Positions 11,401-25,275 of a stretch of DNA of 64,000 bases are shown one piece after another. The DNA is from Ostrinia nubilalis. Lineage: Eukaryota; Arthropoda; Insecta; Lepidoptera; Crambidae. The notes beneath the pieces were generated by a model. That model saw only the letters and a program-made list of their open reading frames with translations, searched no databases and was not told the origin of the DNA. The DNA is taken from positions 16,398,001-16,462,000 of the forward strand of contig NC_087099.1 in the NCBI RefSeq assembly GCF_963855985.1. The letters run 5' to 3'. Every line of letters starts with the position of its first letter. The stretch's first letter is position 1. The position numbers were made by a program, and so were the translations under genes.

Positions 11401-14400
11401 TGGACGCGAACAGGCGAAATGACCCTAATATGGCCAAATAAAACTTTTAGTGAATTTTCAGTGTGTTGTGTTTTAGTTTCAGTATTCATTCATATCATGT
11501 TAATGCTATATTATTATATTAATGCTATATTATTTATTATATTACCCATTCTATACGGTCTTTTGTCTCATGTTGGTGTAACAATTACAGGGACAAAGAT
11601 AGAGATCGTAGTCGTAGCCGTGAAAGGCACAAGGAGAAACGTCGCAGCCGGAGTCGCTCGCGCAGCAGAAGCCGGAGTCGGGGCAGAAAGTCTAAGGACA
11701 GGTAATCGTTGACGGTGCTTTTCAACTCCGTGTTACCTTAATTCTATTTGCTGAAGAAAAGGCCTTTTGTTGTTGAAAAATTTGCAACATCAGCCAAGCA
11801 CTTAATCAAAGATAGAATAATAAGTAAAAAATAGAGAACAATAGTGTCTGGACAAACCTCAAGAAGATTTAAGGCACTATTTACGAAGATGTAACGGTTA
11901 AATACAACGTGCTCTTTTTGATTTCCTGGAACTCTAGGGTATTAATTAGACCACTTCAAAGAATGGAATGGCATTACATTTTTTGTTAAATTCAAAAATT
12001 TTTTTCGACTTATTTTTTTATACGAAATTATTTAAAAACTTAATTTTTACTGAAATAATTAATTATTTACATACACTTATCAACAAAAAGTCTGCACAAA
12101 AAGACTAGGTGACAATTTTGAAAAAAAAAAAACTATATTGATGATACTATAATCTAAATCAACTAGGTATCTTCTAAATCTAGAATCCACAATATCTTCA
12201 AAAATATGCTTTTAGAAACACATATTCCTAAGACTCTTTAACTAGTTTTTATTTATAGAATATACCCGTAAAATTTCCGGAAAACAAAAGGAGCACGTTG
12301 TATATGTAATAAATAAATATCGAGGCCGAGTCAGCTTACCTTCAGGATGACATCTTCTGGCTATAATATACAGGGTGTTAGGTAAATGGGTATATGAGCC
12401 GACACTAGCCCATGTTAACATAGTCATATAAATGGTATGGTGAAGTCAGAAATTTGATATCATCATTTTAATTTTTTTAATATTCATAGAAAATAAATTT
12501 TATAAAATCCGATTTGTATGTAAAATAAAATAATTAAAATGAAGATATCAATTTTCTGACTTCACCATACCATTTATATGACCATGTTAACATGGACTAG
12601 TGTCGGCTCATATACCCATTTACCTAACACCCTATATAACGCGGTGACGGTATCGTCCACAGAGACGGGACCATCGCGCTGCTGGACCAGATGGTGGGCA
12701 CGACGACGAAGGCCACGGCGCGCGCGGTGGCCGGCGCGGCCGCCGTCAACCCCGCCGCGCACGCCGCCATCCTCGCCGCCGCCGCCGTAGCACAGGTTAA
12801 CATTGTTCCATTGCTCACGTACCTAACTTTTTAGGCTTTTCAACATCCAGAGCTTTAATGTATACAGGGTGTTAGGTAAATGGGTATATGAGCCGACACT
12901 AGCCCATGTTAACATGGGCATATAAATGGTATGGTGAAGTCAGAAAATTGATATCTTCATTTTAATTATTTTAATTTTCATACAAATCGGATTTTATATG
13001 TATAATTTTTTTTGTATGAAAATTAAAAAAAATAAAATTATAATATCAAATTTCTGACTTCAACATACCAGTTATATGCCCATGTTAACATGGGCTAGTG
13101 TCGGTTCATATACCCATTTACCTAACACCCTGTATGCATAACCACGTTATGTGTATTCTTATCTGAGTGATGATTAATTTGTTTGCGTTCTGCTCTTTCC
13201 CTAAAGACAATATAATTATTATTATGGTGTTTGTTTAAGATTTAAACTTGATTTATTTACTTGGTTAAGTGAATTTTTTGTCTTTAATTTGATAAATAAC
13301 ATTTGAAATTAGTATGTTATCATAATATGAATTGTGATAATGTTATTTTCAGCAAAATGCTATTGAAAGAGAGGTATAACTGAAAATTATATAGTAGGCT
13401 CAATTTAATAATCTTTATCTTTAGTATAAGTTTACAACTTACAATATGCCTAACATTTTATTAGCAACAAATCAATTATTTTTCTTACTTCACATCTTAC
13501 TTTTAGAAATATATCAGCTACATGGTATGTATAGCATTACATACTTTTATTAATTTTGGGGGCAATTTTTATCAGTGACTAGCTGACCCGGCGAACTTTG
13601 TTCCGCCTTAATGGCAATAAATAAGCAGACTTTTTTTTTTAATTTCGAACGGGATAAAAAGTATCCTATGTCCTTCTCCTGGCTCTAAACTACCTCCCTG
13701 ACAATTTTCAGCTAAATCGGTTCAGCCGTTCTTGAGTTATAAGTAACTAACACGACTTTCTTTTATATACAACGTGTCCCAAAATTCAAGGATAAGCCGG
13801 CGCCGTAGGATGGACATAGTCATGACTACTTTAGGAAAAATAAGAAAAAAAATCTATCTCAATTATTTTTTAAGTTACACAATAAATTATGAAATTCGTC
13901 GAAAATTGACACCCCTTATGATATTTTACATTACCACGACTACAATTTTTCAAATACTTCTGTTTTTTTGTTTGTATCGGCAACTTAAGTAGTGCTGCTG
14001 TCCACTCCAATTCTTAAAACCCCCAGAATCCTTGCAGTTTTTACACAAAAGTTAATCAAAATATGATATTTCCTTAAAATTTTGAACGATTTTTACTTTC
14101 ACTCCACTTTGACTCGTCGTTTTGTAAAAAAACAGTAAAAACACTACTGCGGCAAGTTTATTTTAAAGTTGACGCAACTATCCAAGATTCCAAAATGGTA
14201 TAATACTCTAAGAAAACTATTCGCAAAAAAGATATGCGTACCATTTTTACAAGCACTTCGCTTGTTAGTAGTATGGGATAAATCTTGCAACTAAATTTAA
14301 AACCAGTTCTCAACCAATTGAGCTGACATTTGGTATACTTATGTAAGTACGATGACAATGCAATATTATGGTATCATTGAGCTGGATGGAGTCTGGAGGT

Positions 14401-17400
14401 GGCCATAGGAACTTCTAAATGAAACGGCGGAATTGCATCTAGTTTAGGTTCGTTAGATTTGTCTTTTCAAGCACTGCTAGATGATGTCCAGGATCCTGAT
14501 GATGAAGTCAAGAGGTGGCCAGGAGCTGGCCATAGGAACTCCTTAACGAAATAGTGGAAGCTTATCGAGTTTGGGTTCGTTGGATTTGTCTTCTCGGGCA
14601 CTTGGGCCATGAGATTGAGAAACAACTAAAAAGTTTATTAAAATAAAGTTGTAATCGCGCATGGAATTTATTCCTCTTTTTTTCTGTTTGCGCTACAAAC
14701 TTTCGAAATTATTTGAACCTTGCATACAATTATTTTTATCGTTAAATTCTTTCGTAAAATTTCGCATTAATGCTTGTTTTTAAAAAAGTTTTTTTTTTTA
14801 TTATAACTTTATTTTACACTTTTTAGTTGTTTCTCAATCTAATGGTCCAAGTGCTCGGGAAGTCAAATCCAACGAACCCAAACTCGATAATCATCCGCCA
14901 TTTCGATTAGGAGTTCCTTTGGCCAGCTCCTGGTCACCTCTTGACTTCATCATCAGGACCATGGACATCATCTAGCACTAAAGTGCTCGAAAAGATGTCC
15001 AATGAACCCAAACTAGATGCGATTCCGCCGTTTCGTTTAGAAGTTCCTATGGCCACCTCCAGACTCCATCCAGCTCAATGATACCATAATATTGCAATGT
15101 CATCGTACTTACATAAGTATACCAAATTTCAGCTCAATTGGTTGAGGAGAACTGGTTTTAAATTTAATTGCAAGATTTATCCCATACTAACTAACAAGCG
15201 AAGTACTTGTAAAAATGGTACGCATATCTTTTTTGCGACTAGTTTTCTTAGAGTATTATACCATTTTGAAATCTTGGATAGTTGCGTCAACTTTATAAAA
15301 AACTTGCCGCAGTACTGTTCTACTGTTTTTTTACAAAACGACGAGTCAAAGTGGAGTGAAAGTAAAAATCGTTCAAAATTTTAAGGAAATATCATATTTT
15401 GATTAACTTTTGTGTAAAAACTGCAAGGATTCTGAGGGTTTTAAGAATTGGGGTGGACAGCAGCACTACTTAAGTTGCCGATACAAACAAAAAAACAGAA
15501 GTATTTGAAAAATTGTGGTCGTGGTAATGTAAAATATCATAAGGGGTGTCAATTTTTGACGAATTTCATAATTTATTGTGTAACTTAAAAAATAATTGAG
15601 ATATATTTTTTTTCTTATTTTTCCTTAAGTAGTCATGACTATGTCCACCCTGCGGCGCCGGCTTATCCTTGAATTTTGGGACACGTTGTATACAGGGTGT
15701 TAGGTAAATGGGTATATGAGCCGACACTAGCCCATGTTAACATGGGCATATAAATGGTATGGTGAAGTCAGAAATTTGATATCATCATTTTATTTTTTTT
15801 AATTTTCATACAAAATAAATTTTATAAAATCCGATTTGTATGAAAAATAAAATAATTTAAATGAAGATATTAATTTTCTGACTTCACCATACCATTTATA
15901 TAACCATGTTAACATGGGCTAGTGTCGGCTCATATACCCATTTACCTAACATCCTGTATATAGATTTGATTTTTATCGATTTATTATTATTATTTTAGTT
16001 TTATTTTGAATGTATTATCGTTTTTATAATTTGTCTTAAAACGTTTCGTTGAGTGTGTCACGGCGGCGTTCTATTTGGTTTGTTTATTTGACGTGCGTGC
16101 GTGTGGCGTGGTCGCGCTGACAGACGTTTGTGGCGCAGCGGCGCATCGCGGCTCCCGTGCAGCCGGCAGCCGCCGCCGCCGCCGCGCTGAGCGCCGCCAC
16201 CGCCATCCCGCCGCCCACGGCCGTGCAGCAGCGCCTGGAGCAGCTGCAGGCGCGGACCGAGGCGCGCTACCGCGAGCGCCCGCCGCACCCCGCGCACCCG
16301 CCGCACCCGCCGCACCCGCACCACGACTACCATCCCGACGACGATAAGGACGACGGACAGGGTGAGGCATTTGCACTTTTTTCTTATGAGGATCAAGTTT
16401 GGTATTTCAATACCATTTGAAAGAGCTCGTGAAGCACTTTCAGAATCAGTAACTAGTTTTTCGATATCTCGTATAGTTAAGAAATAATCTAGTGAGATCA
16501 CTTTTCGTTTCCACGCTGTATAATCCGGCTGTATCTCCTGGTCGTCTAGATACATTCCATAGCAGCTGCAATAGACATTTAGGTACATACGTTATAGATA
16601 AATAGGCATTTTGTATCAGTCTTTGTGTAACGCCGGAATAAAAACATAGGGCAATATTTTGGTGTTAAACATAGATTTCGAATATAAAAAATATATAATT
16701 TAACTAATTAAGACATGACATAAAAAACTGAGGTATGTCTCGTTTCTGTCGGGTCTGGGTTTTTTTGTATGGGGTGTGACTGTTCTTCTTTATGTTTACA
16801 TACTTTTATTAAGTAAAATTTTATAACGAGATGTAAAAACAGATGAAGTGTGCTTCGTCCACAGTCCACACTCTTTTTCGCATCATAGTTTTATAAAATA
16901 ATTATTTATTTTATTTTCTGAAGTCAGGCATAACATAATTTTAATTTTTACACATCTCAATTTCATTCCAGTATAACAATGAAAATGAAATATCTTTATT
17001 ACTATACTAAAACTAAATTACATGTAGGTACAAAAGAAAAAAAAGTTCTTGTCCTGACAATACGGGCTGACGCTGAGGAGAAGCACCACAAGACAAGATA
17101 TAAAAGCAATGTCAATTTCACATTTTTATATGTATAATAAAAAACATCAATCGTGGCTTAGTGCGTTCCTTCAGTATGTACAGCAGTTTTGTCCCGCATA
17201 CGGTGTAAGAGAGCGCATATTGAGCGTGTCGTGTCGCAGGCCCGGCGGGCGAGACGGCGGCGGAGCGGCGCGCGCGGCGGCGGCGCACGCGCTGGACGGG
17301 CTCGGAGCACGACAAGACCTTCATCCCCGGCCTGCCCACCGTGCTGCCCTCCACGCTCACGCGCGACCAGGAGGAGCAGTACCTGCGTGAGTATCCGACC

Positions 17401-20400
17401 CGCTCTTGTTGCTTGTTGACGTGCCCGTCGTACATACGATTGAGCGGTCTTAAAATTGATTACTCTTAAATCCGCTAAACGAAACCAAAAGATCCGAAGC
17501 GGTGATTAAAATGCTTTGTTGTATTAATATGTGATAGATTTATTCCAAACTTTTGTCTGGATATGAAAATAATGATATTGGAAATTATGAGAGAAGTAAA
17601 AATCTATTTGTGTTATTGTTGTACGATGAAAGCGCGATCTGGTTGGCCGATGCCGCGATTTCCGATTTCATTTAAAACATCTGTGCGTCCCGAAACTCAA
17701 ATCAAGAACGGTGGTACTGAAAATTATTAATTTTTCCCTCACCCGTGTGGCGAGGCGAACGATCGAAAGGAGCGTCCGTAGAAAAATATATTCCATTCCT
17801 TTCTTGATGTGAGCCGGAAAGTTTATTGTTTTCTGTTCAAATACTTTTACTTTTAATCGATGATGATGAGATGAGTTACGAAATATTTTAACCCTAATCG
17901 AATCGTTCTAAAATAATTTGATTTCAGCTATCAAATAATAATTAATAATACAGTTCTTTCAGCAGAACGCCTTAACCTCGCAACTCGCAGGTTGTCAGTT
18001 AGCTAGCGCTAGGTACTGTACTGTAGTGGAGGCCGGGCCTTGTAGCGTGTTCTAATGCGGCGCCGCCGCGGCTAACCCTTGCCTTGCAGTGCAGCTGCAG
18101 ATCGAGGAGGTGTCCCGCAAGCTGCGCTCCGGCGACCTCGGCATCCCCGCCATCGAGGAGAGGTCAGACCCACCACCGCACATGAGTATACGACATTGAC
18201 TTATTCACTCACCCTACTGTGCTCGCATGACGCGCTCACCCCTCGTGCCGGTATTCTGTGACTGCAATAATGTGCCCGTTGTTATGTTCGCAGGTCGATA
18301 GTATCCGACTGTGTCGAGATATCGGTAACATGTAACGATGTAACGTACGGTTAGAAACGGCCGCGAGAGTCGCTATCGCGCCCGCTAGGTTTCGCCCGCT
18401 CGGCCCCCGACGAACTAATGCGCCTTTTTCGTTTTCGCAGGTCGCTAATCGCTGCACTATCGATTCTGATCAATTTAACCTAACCGATAATGACCATTCT
18501 TTCAGCGACGGCCACTCACCTAATGACAATTATTTTCAGGGCTAATGATGTTAAAATTTCAGGTCAATAATAATGATTAATCAATAATAATGATTCCTTC
18601 CTCAGGCGCTAGGGCAGTTAGGAATTCTGAATAGAGGCACTTTCCGCGACTGATCGATGTCAAGTACCGAACACGAACGGCGTTTAACGAGTCGTCAATG
18701 CTCCTATACTTGAGGCGCGCGCGCACGTGTGACTTTTGTCACCGTGACAGTATGTCTTTCCATACATAAGAATAAGTACTCCGTTATCTCTTTTTATCTT
18801 TATAAAAGTGTAAAAGAAAAAGATAATTACTGTCACGGTGACAAGATATCACTCGTGCGCACATAGCCTTATGCCCGTTTTCACCATCAATCTCTAATTT
18901 TTTAATTGATCCTTATGGTAACACACAATATGAATTTTGTTTTCATAGGGGTCACTTAAAAATAAGGAAATTGATGGTGAAAACGGGCATTAGTCTCGCA
19001 CGCGGGCGGGAGGCCGCCGCCGCGGGCCCAGCCCGGGCGTCCGCGGCGGCGACTTCATCTGACCCCAAATTTTGTTTCCTCAATTTTATAATTTTCCGTT
19101 CACGCGTTTTGTTTTTGCGGTTAAATTTTCTCCTTTCTATTAGAATGCGAGAACGTAAAATTAAGAATTTTTCTTACCGTTTGGTGCTGAGAGACTGGAC
19201 TGTTTTTTTTTTAAATAACTAATAACTCTTCTGTAAAACGCTCCATGGCGAGACTATAACATATCTACATAATATACAATGTGTCCGAGGAAGTAGTGAA
19301 CAAAATTTAAGGGCGTGATCTATGGACAACTTTATCGCCTCTCGCCAAATTACAAGAGTATTGTATTGTAATATATTTTTAGTATTTACCTCTTCCTTTA
19401 AAAATAAGCAACAGCAGGGGCACCTGGACATTGTTAAGCACATAAGTATTTGGTATCATTTGATAGTTAACAAAATTACCTATTATATTTTTTTATAATA
19501 GAAGTAGCAAGCAGACAGAAAGCTCAAACATATGAAACTAAGGATGTATTTAAGTAAAACATACATGACTTTTCTTACACGTGTTTTTCAGTTAATTTAA
19601 AGTATCGTTAAAACCCAGGTCGTTAAAGTATATTTTTATTTGCATTGTATTACAGTATTTGAGTTATTCTACAAAATGAGGGCAAAAATATTATTCTACG
19701 TCTATTACTTCTTCCGTTGCTATGAGGGTTTTCGAATGAAAGATCCGCTAGATGGCGGGACGTGGATGTGGGGTCTGACTGCTGCGTGATTGGTGGATTT
19801 TGACATATCTGTCAATGTCATGTCAAAAATAACCAATCATGCAGCATTTGGACCTCGCGTCTACGTATTGCCATCTGGCGGATTTTTCATTCGCGAAAAC
19901 CCTCATTGTTGAGCAAAGGGTTCGTTCTGTTTTCATAGTTTATTTCACACAGGCTATCGATGATAAAAAAATAAATTGGGTGAAGTTTCTGATTTAAAGT
20001 ATTTTCTTTGATAAAATAGCCGGATCACGGTTTTAAAGTTTGATCACTATTTCCCCGGACACACTGATTATCCACATGACTTAGATTCGCTGGATCAGTG
20101 ACCAACAAGACACACTAAAAGAAAAACAGTATTAGATGATACAGTGGCGGCGTAGCATGGGTTGGCACCCGGGGCGATCACCCCCCCCCCCCCCCCCCCC
20201 CGTCACCCCCAGGATTTTGGGGTTACCTACCGATTCGAAGATTGACAGACAATCCCCCCCCCATATCATGACATAGACCGCAGATTTGCCATGCAGATGT
20301 GCCAGTGAGTACTAATCTAATAAATCTGCGCGACTTTTGTCACCCCCTGATGCTTGGCACCGCCCCCCCCTTACGCCGCTACTGAGATGATAAATAAGTG

Positions 20401-23400
20401 ATGTCTTTTTTCGTTTATTCGGAGCAATGTAATCGTTCGGTCGAGTCTCTCAGCACGGACGGACGTGCGGCGCGGGAGTGACGGGCGCGTGGTTGCAGGT
20501 CGCCGTCGCCCGAGCCCATCTACTCCACGGACGGCAAGCGGCTCAACACGCGCGAGTACCGCACGCGCCGCAAGCTGGAGGAGGAGCGCCACCGCCTCGT
20601 CACGCGCATGCACCAGATCAACCCTGAGTTCAAGCCGCCGCCCGACTACAAGTGAGCATGCGAACACATCATCAGTTCAGCCACAGGACGTTCCCTGCTG
20701 AACATAGGCCTTCCCAATGACTTTCATTCACTTCGCACGGTTGGTAGAGGCCTGCATCCAGCGCCTTCCTGCTACCTTTATCAAGTCGTCACTCCAGCTT
20801 GTGGGTGGACGTCTCACGCTGCGGTTTCCGGTAACGTGGCCTCCATTCCAAAACCTTTATCAAGTCTTCACTCCAGCTTGTGGGTGGATGTTCCACGCTG
20901 CGTTTTCCGGTAACGTGGGATTCTAGAACCTTGCTGCCCCATCGGCTGTCAGATGCGGCCCGACGCGAACATTGAGCCATGGACATTTTTAACTTCCCCT
21001 CGGAGCCCGAGCACACGATGCGGTGCGGCGTCATATCCGAAGATTTGCTGCAACGCATCGTATGTTTTGGCTTATTATGAAGAAAGTGCACCGACAGCAG
21101 TGGCGTAACTATAGGGTGGCAGGGCTGCCAAAATTCTACGGGCCCCCGACCCGAGGAGGCTCCGGCCCAAGTCCCTAATCGATGGACCCGGGCCCCCCCT
21201 AAAAAAACCGTAGAATTTTCCACGGGCTTCGGGCGGTATAGTTACGCCACTGACAGATATGAAAAATGATAAATGTATTCGTAGTTGTGATAAATCGATG
21301 ACGTCATACTCTCCGCAGGCCGCCCATCATCCGCGTGCACGACAAGGTGATGATCCCGCAGGAGGAGCACCCCGACATCAACTTCGTGGGGCTCCTCATC
21401 GGGCCGCGCGGAAACACTCTCAAAGGTACACCACTAATATTAGCGATCCCTCCAGCTTTTGTATTTCTTAAGAGCGTTTACGTCTAGCGTGGCATGTCAA
21501 GTTTAGGTAATTTCGATGCTAGTTTTATTTACACTAAAATAATTATGTCTGTGTGCGTGTTCTCACGCTCTATAGTCAAACCAAAATACTTTGATCCACC
21601 ATCGTAAAAGTGTGCCAGGCTGTCAAGTGACAGCTCAAGGAAACTATAAAATCTTTAAATCTTCCAACAAATTCTTTATCAAATAGTAAATTATCGAAGG
21701 TTTTTTACTATTTTGAGAATATTTTATACAGCCTATGTTCAGCAGAAAAAAAATTGAATTTTAATGGTGAGAGATTTTTTCAAATCGGTTCTATTCAAAA
21801 TAAACTTTTCCTGTTTACTATTCTTTTTTTATCCGGAAAATGCATAACATTTCATACCCACCAGCTGCGGGGGCAGCTAGTGGGTAATGTGGGGTTCTTC
21901 CTACCAGAAGGTGGGTAGCCCCTACACCCACTAAAAACCTGACTGTTTCTTCCATGATCCATATGAGTGATATGAGGGAGCGCGGGACATCGCCATTGGC
22001 TGTTGCCTGTAGCATTCGTCCTTAGCCGCCACCAGACACCTCCATGTCTAGTGACCGAGGCCTGTTAGGAAGGGACAGTTGGAGACCATAAGCTGTCCTC
22101 TTGCGCCCAGGGTGTCGGCGGCGGATAACCGGAGTGTCGGCTGAGGCCTCTCGCTCCCCCTTTCCACTGCTTCTTTCTGTGAAAGAACACTTTCACAGAA
22201 AGTAAGCACACTATACCATAAGATTATTTGTCTCATCATATATTTTATACTAATGTAGATATTGTTTCCGAAAGCGAGCGGGTTCATTCCGTACCTGTAC
22301 GCTTCATGCGTTCTCTAGCAAAAGCTGAAAATCAGTGTTCTGCCCTTTTGAGGGTAGTGTTTATACTGAGCTCTTTGCTTTTTGCATCGCTGCGGCACAC
22401 ATCACTCTGACGCAGGGAACTATTTGAAACGCTAGTCATCTTTATCTTATGTTGTTTTGTCACTTTTGTTATGTTGCAACTGTTGAAATTATTACTAACC
22501 TGTGTAACAAAATACCAGTGGTGTCACCTAGTGTGTTTCTTGACTAACTAACTTTATTTCGATATTGAATTGAATTTCAATAGCAACTATACATAATGTG
22601 TGTGTTAAAAGCATTAAAAAAAGTGTGTTACAACAAATAAACAATTTATCTATCTATCTCACGCCCCTTCCCGATTGGTAGGGAGAGGTTATTGGAGGAT
22701 TGGAGGAACCTGGGTCGCCCTTTATGTGAGACGATCATGCCGTCGCACCCACTCCTCTAATACAGGCAGAACTGCCTCTATGGTGCGATGTAAAATTTGG
22801 CTGACGGCCAGGCGTACCCTTCAGCACTCTAGGGCCTAGATCCTCAAGCCTCTACCTTTTACCTCTCGTGGTGCACGTACACGTACATTTCCCCTTGGGA
22901 CCTATGGTCACCTCGCAACTGGCGTCTATTCTCGGTTGTCGACACTAGCTTTGTCGCCACTGAGGATAAATGGCATAAATAATATCGATTGTCACCAGTG
23001 GTGACACATACTTTCCCAGTTGTAGCTACAGGCTTTCTCACAACTTATGACAAATTAGAAAAATACATCCCAATTATGCCTAGTGGGGACGTACACAAAT
23101 ATTGACGCAAATGTCATCGTGCATGACATACGTAAAGTAAAAGTCAAGTAAGACCAGATGAATACAAATATTATTAATTTTATTAATAATTCGTACGCGT
23201 GGACCTCGTTTTACTCCTTAGTTCGTAAAATCTGTTGTTTGATATCATGTAGATAGATGGCGTTTCACGGCTTCCCCCGCATGAATATTTACGAACGTCA
23301 AAAACAGTAGTTTGTCCAGCGCTGTAGATTTTAACCAATGACGATAGATTGCGCTTTTTAGACACGTCTTATTTATTTATTGAAATTTATTTGTCACATA

Positions 23401-25242
23401 TCGTCATAAATTATAGCCTATAATTATGTTAATCTGGTTTATAAACAATAATACTGTAAAGTTTCAACAAAATCCGTTCAGTAGTTTTTGAGTGAAAGAG
23501 TAACAAACATCCAGACATCCAAACTTTCGCATTTATAATATTAGTAGGATTGTTATACGTCGCCACTAATGACAATATTTTTTTTCCCATCTATGTCCCT
23601 ACTGAGGATAAATTTTATCCTCAGTAGGGACATAGTCAGTGTCCACAACCGGGAATAGACGGACTGCGGATACTATGCGGTATCCACGAATTACCTCAGC
23701 CTGTGCCTCAGTGATATCATGCGTTGCGCTTTTTTTAACAGTAGGATGCTATACGACTACACAGCACTGTGCCATACTCGAGCCCCATATAGGACCATAT
23801 AACGCGCGACGCAAAAGTATAGTCAGCGACTCAGTGCAGCCGGGCCTCCGAGATTAGGCATCAACCGGCTTAGTGCGCCGGCGGTAGCCAAAAGCTTAGG
23901 GGTGAGACGATTCAAGTGGCCGTCAAATGACCACTGTCCAACTAACTACAATCCGAGGTACCTACCGCAAAGATTTTCCGACTGTAATATGTTGTGTATG
24001 TTCCCCCTACAACTAGGTGGTGGGACCCTGCTGGCAGAGCATTCCTATTAACTATACTGTAACCACCTATTTATGGCAAATAAATTATTAGTATTATTCC
24101 TCTTTATAATATTAGTAGGTATACATACATAACTTGCTGTTCCAAATTTTCGTCATTCGTTTTCGTTTCATCGCTAAAAATAACTTAATTTTATTTTTCA
24201 TTACGTCTGAAATAGAATTTGTAGTAAAAATAGACTGTAATGAAAAATAACAATAAAATATTTTAATTACCACGTGATCGCAAAATCTACCACCAAGATT
24301 TTGCGGATACACTATAAAAGTCCAGCTACCTGTCAAAGATCAACGTACGCGTGACACATGTCAGCAGAGCACTGAGCGACGTGACCTCACTCTGGAACGC
24401 CTCGAGGCGGACTGAATTTGAACGATTCGTGCGCGGCGTTTTATAGTACTTTTCAAATACTCATAGAAAAAAAATTACAATGAATTATTTTAAATTTCAA
24501 AGTAAATATTTTAGATAAGATATTCTTCTATTATATTAAGCTATTTTTGGGTTGAATAAAGGAAGAATATTGGTGAAAAAATCACTTTGATTTTTGGGTA
24601 TTTCACGTTCTTTTAATTTGTGATTTCTTATTGTAAAATGCTTAAATCTAAAAATTTTCTCAGATAACTATTTGCCCAAGGATCTATGCTATAGGATATA
24701 AATGTTTGTTAAATCGTTTTCACAGTATTTTTATAAACAAATCAGCTTGTAAACTGACGCTAAAGTGGAAATTTACAAAACCTGTGTGGACTTATCTTGA
24801 TATAATTCTTAAATGCTAAACTAATCGCAATATTTTCTCAATTAACTATTTAGACGACGAAATTGCCTAACTATTTATGCCTATAACATATTTGTAGTAT
24901 TACTGGTTAATGATTGTAACGAGTTGAAAAAGTACTGTTTTTGCGCCAAACGGCGTAAACGCTCTTAAGTAAGAGCTCTTTCACATTTAGGCGATTTAGC
25001 GGCGCGACAGACGTGCTGCCGAAAGTTTCATACTATGTGACAGCGGATGCATGCCTTCACATTATAAAAACGCCGCTGCCGCGCTGCTGTCTCGTTTCTA
25101 ACGCCCTAATGTGAAAGCGCTCTGAATGCTGTGTTTTCTAAACATAATGGTAAAAATCCTTAAAATGTACCTACTTATAAATTTAAAGTTTTTATAAGGA
25201 TTTTTCTCCAATCCCAACTAATATTATAAATGCGAAAGTAAC

Positions 25243-25275
<33 letters not shown>

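Larger units (their letters stand above)
8664..11427 (+). mobile_element. Decayed pogo/Tigger-like DNA transposon in SF1 intron 1
   Basis: Perfect 25-bp terminal inverted repeats occupy 8666-8690 and 11401-11425; they start GGGTCATTTCGCCTG. Both are flanked by TA (8664-8665 and 11426-11427), the target duplication of the Tc1/mariner/pogo superfamily. A subterminal motif TGGACGCRAA or its complement recurs near both ends (for example about 8699, 9071, 9121, 11191, 11211). A transposase-like remnant lies at 10832-11004. A separate foldback element (9470-10603) has inserted inside. Related sequence with the same AAGTGAGCTACT and CTCGC-TGTTTTTAACCG blocks recurs at 53070-53230. Confidence 0.8.

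Noticed and set aside
14158..15384. Two similar frames beginning [10 protein letters not shown]
   Set aside because: They are the same sequence read from the two arms of the giant hairpin.
16058..16588. Minus-strand 176-codon frame rich in Arg/Ala
   Set aside because: It lies opposite GC-rich SF1 exon 4; such frames occur opposite nearly every GC-rich exon here.
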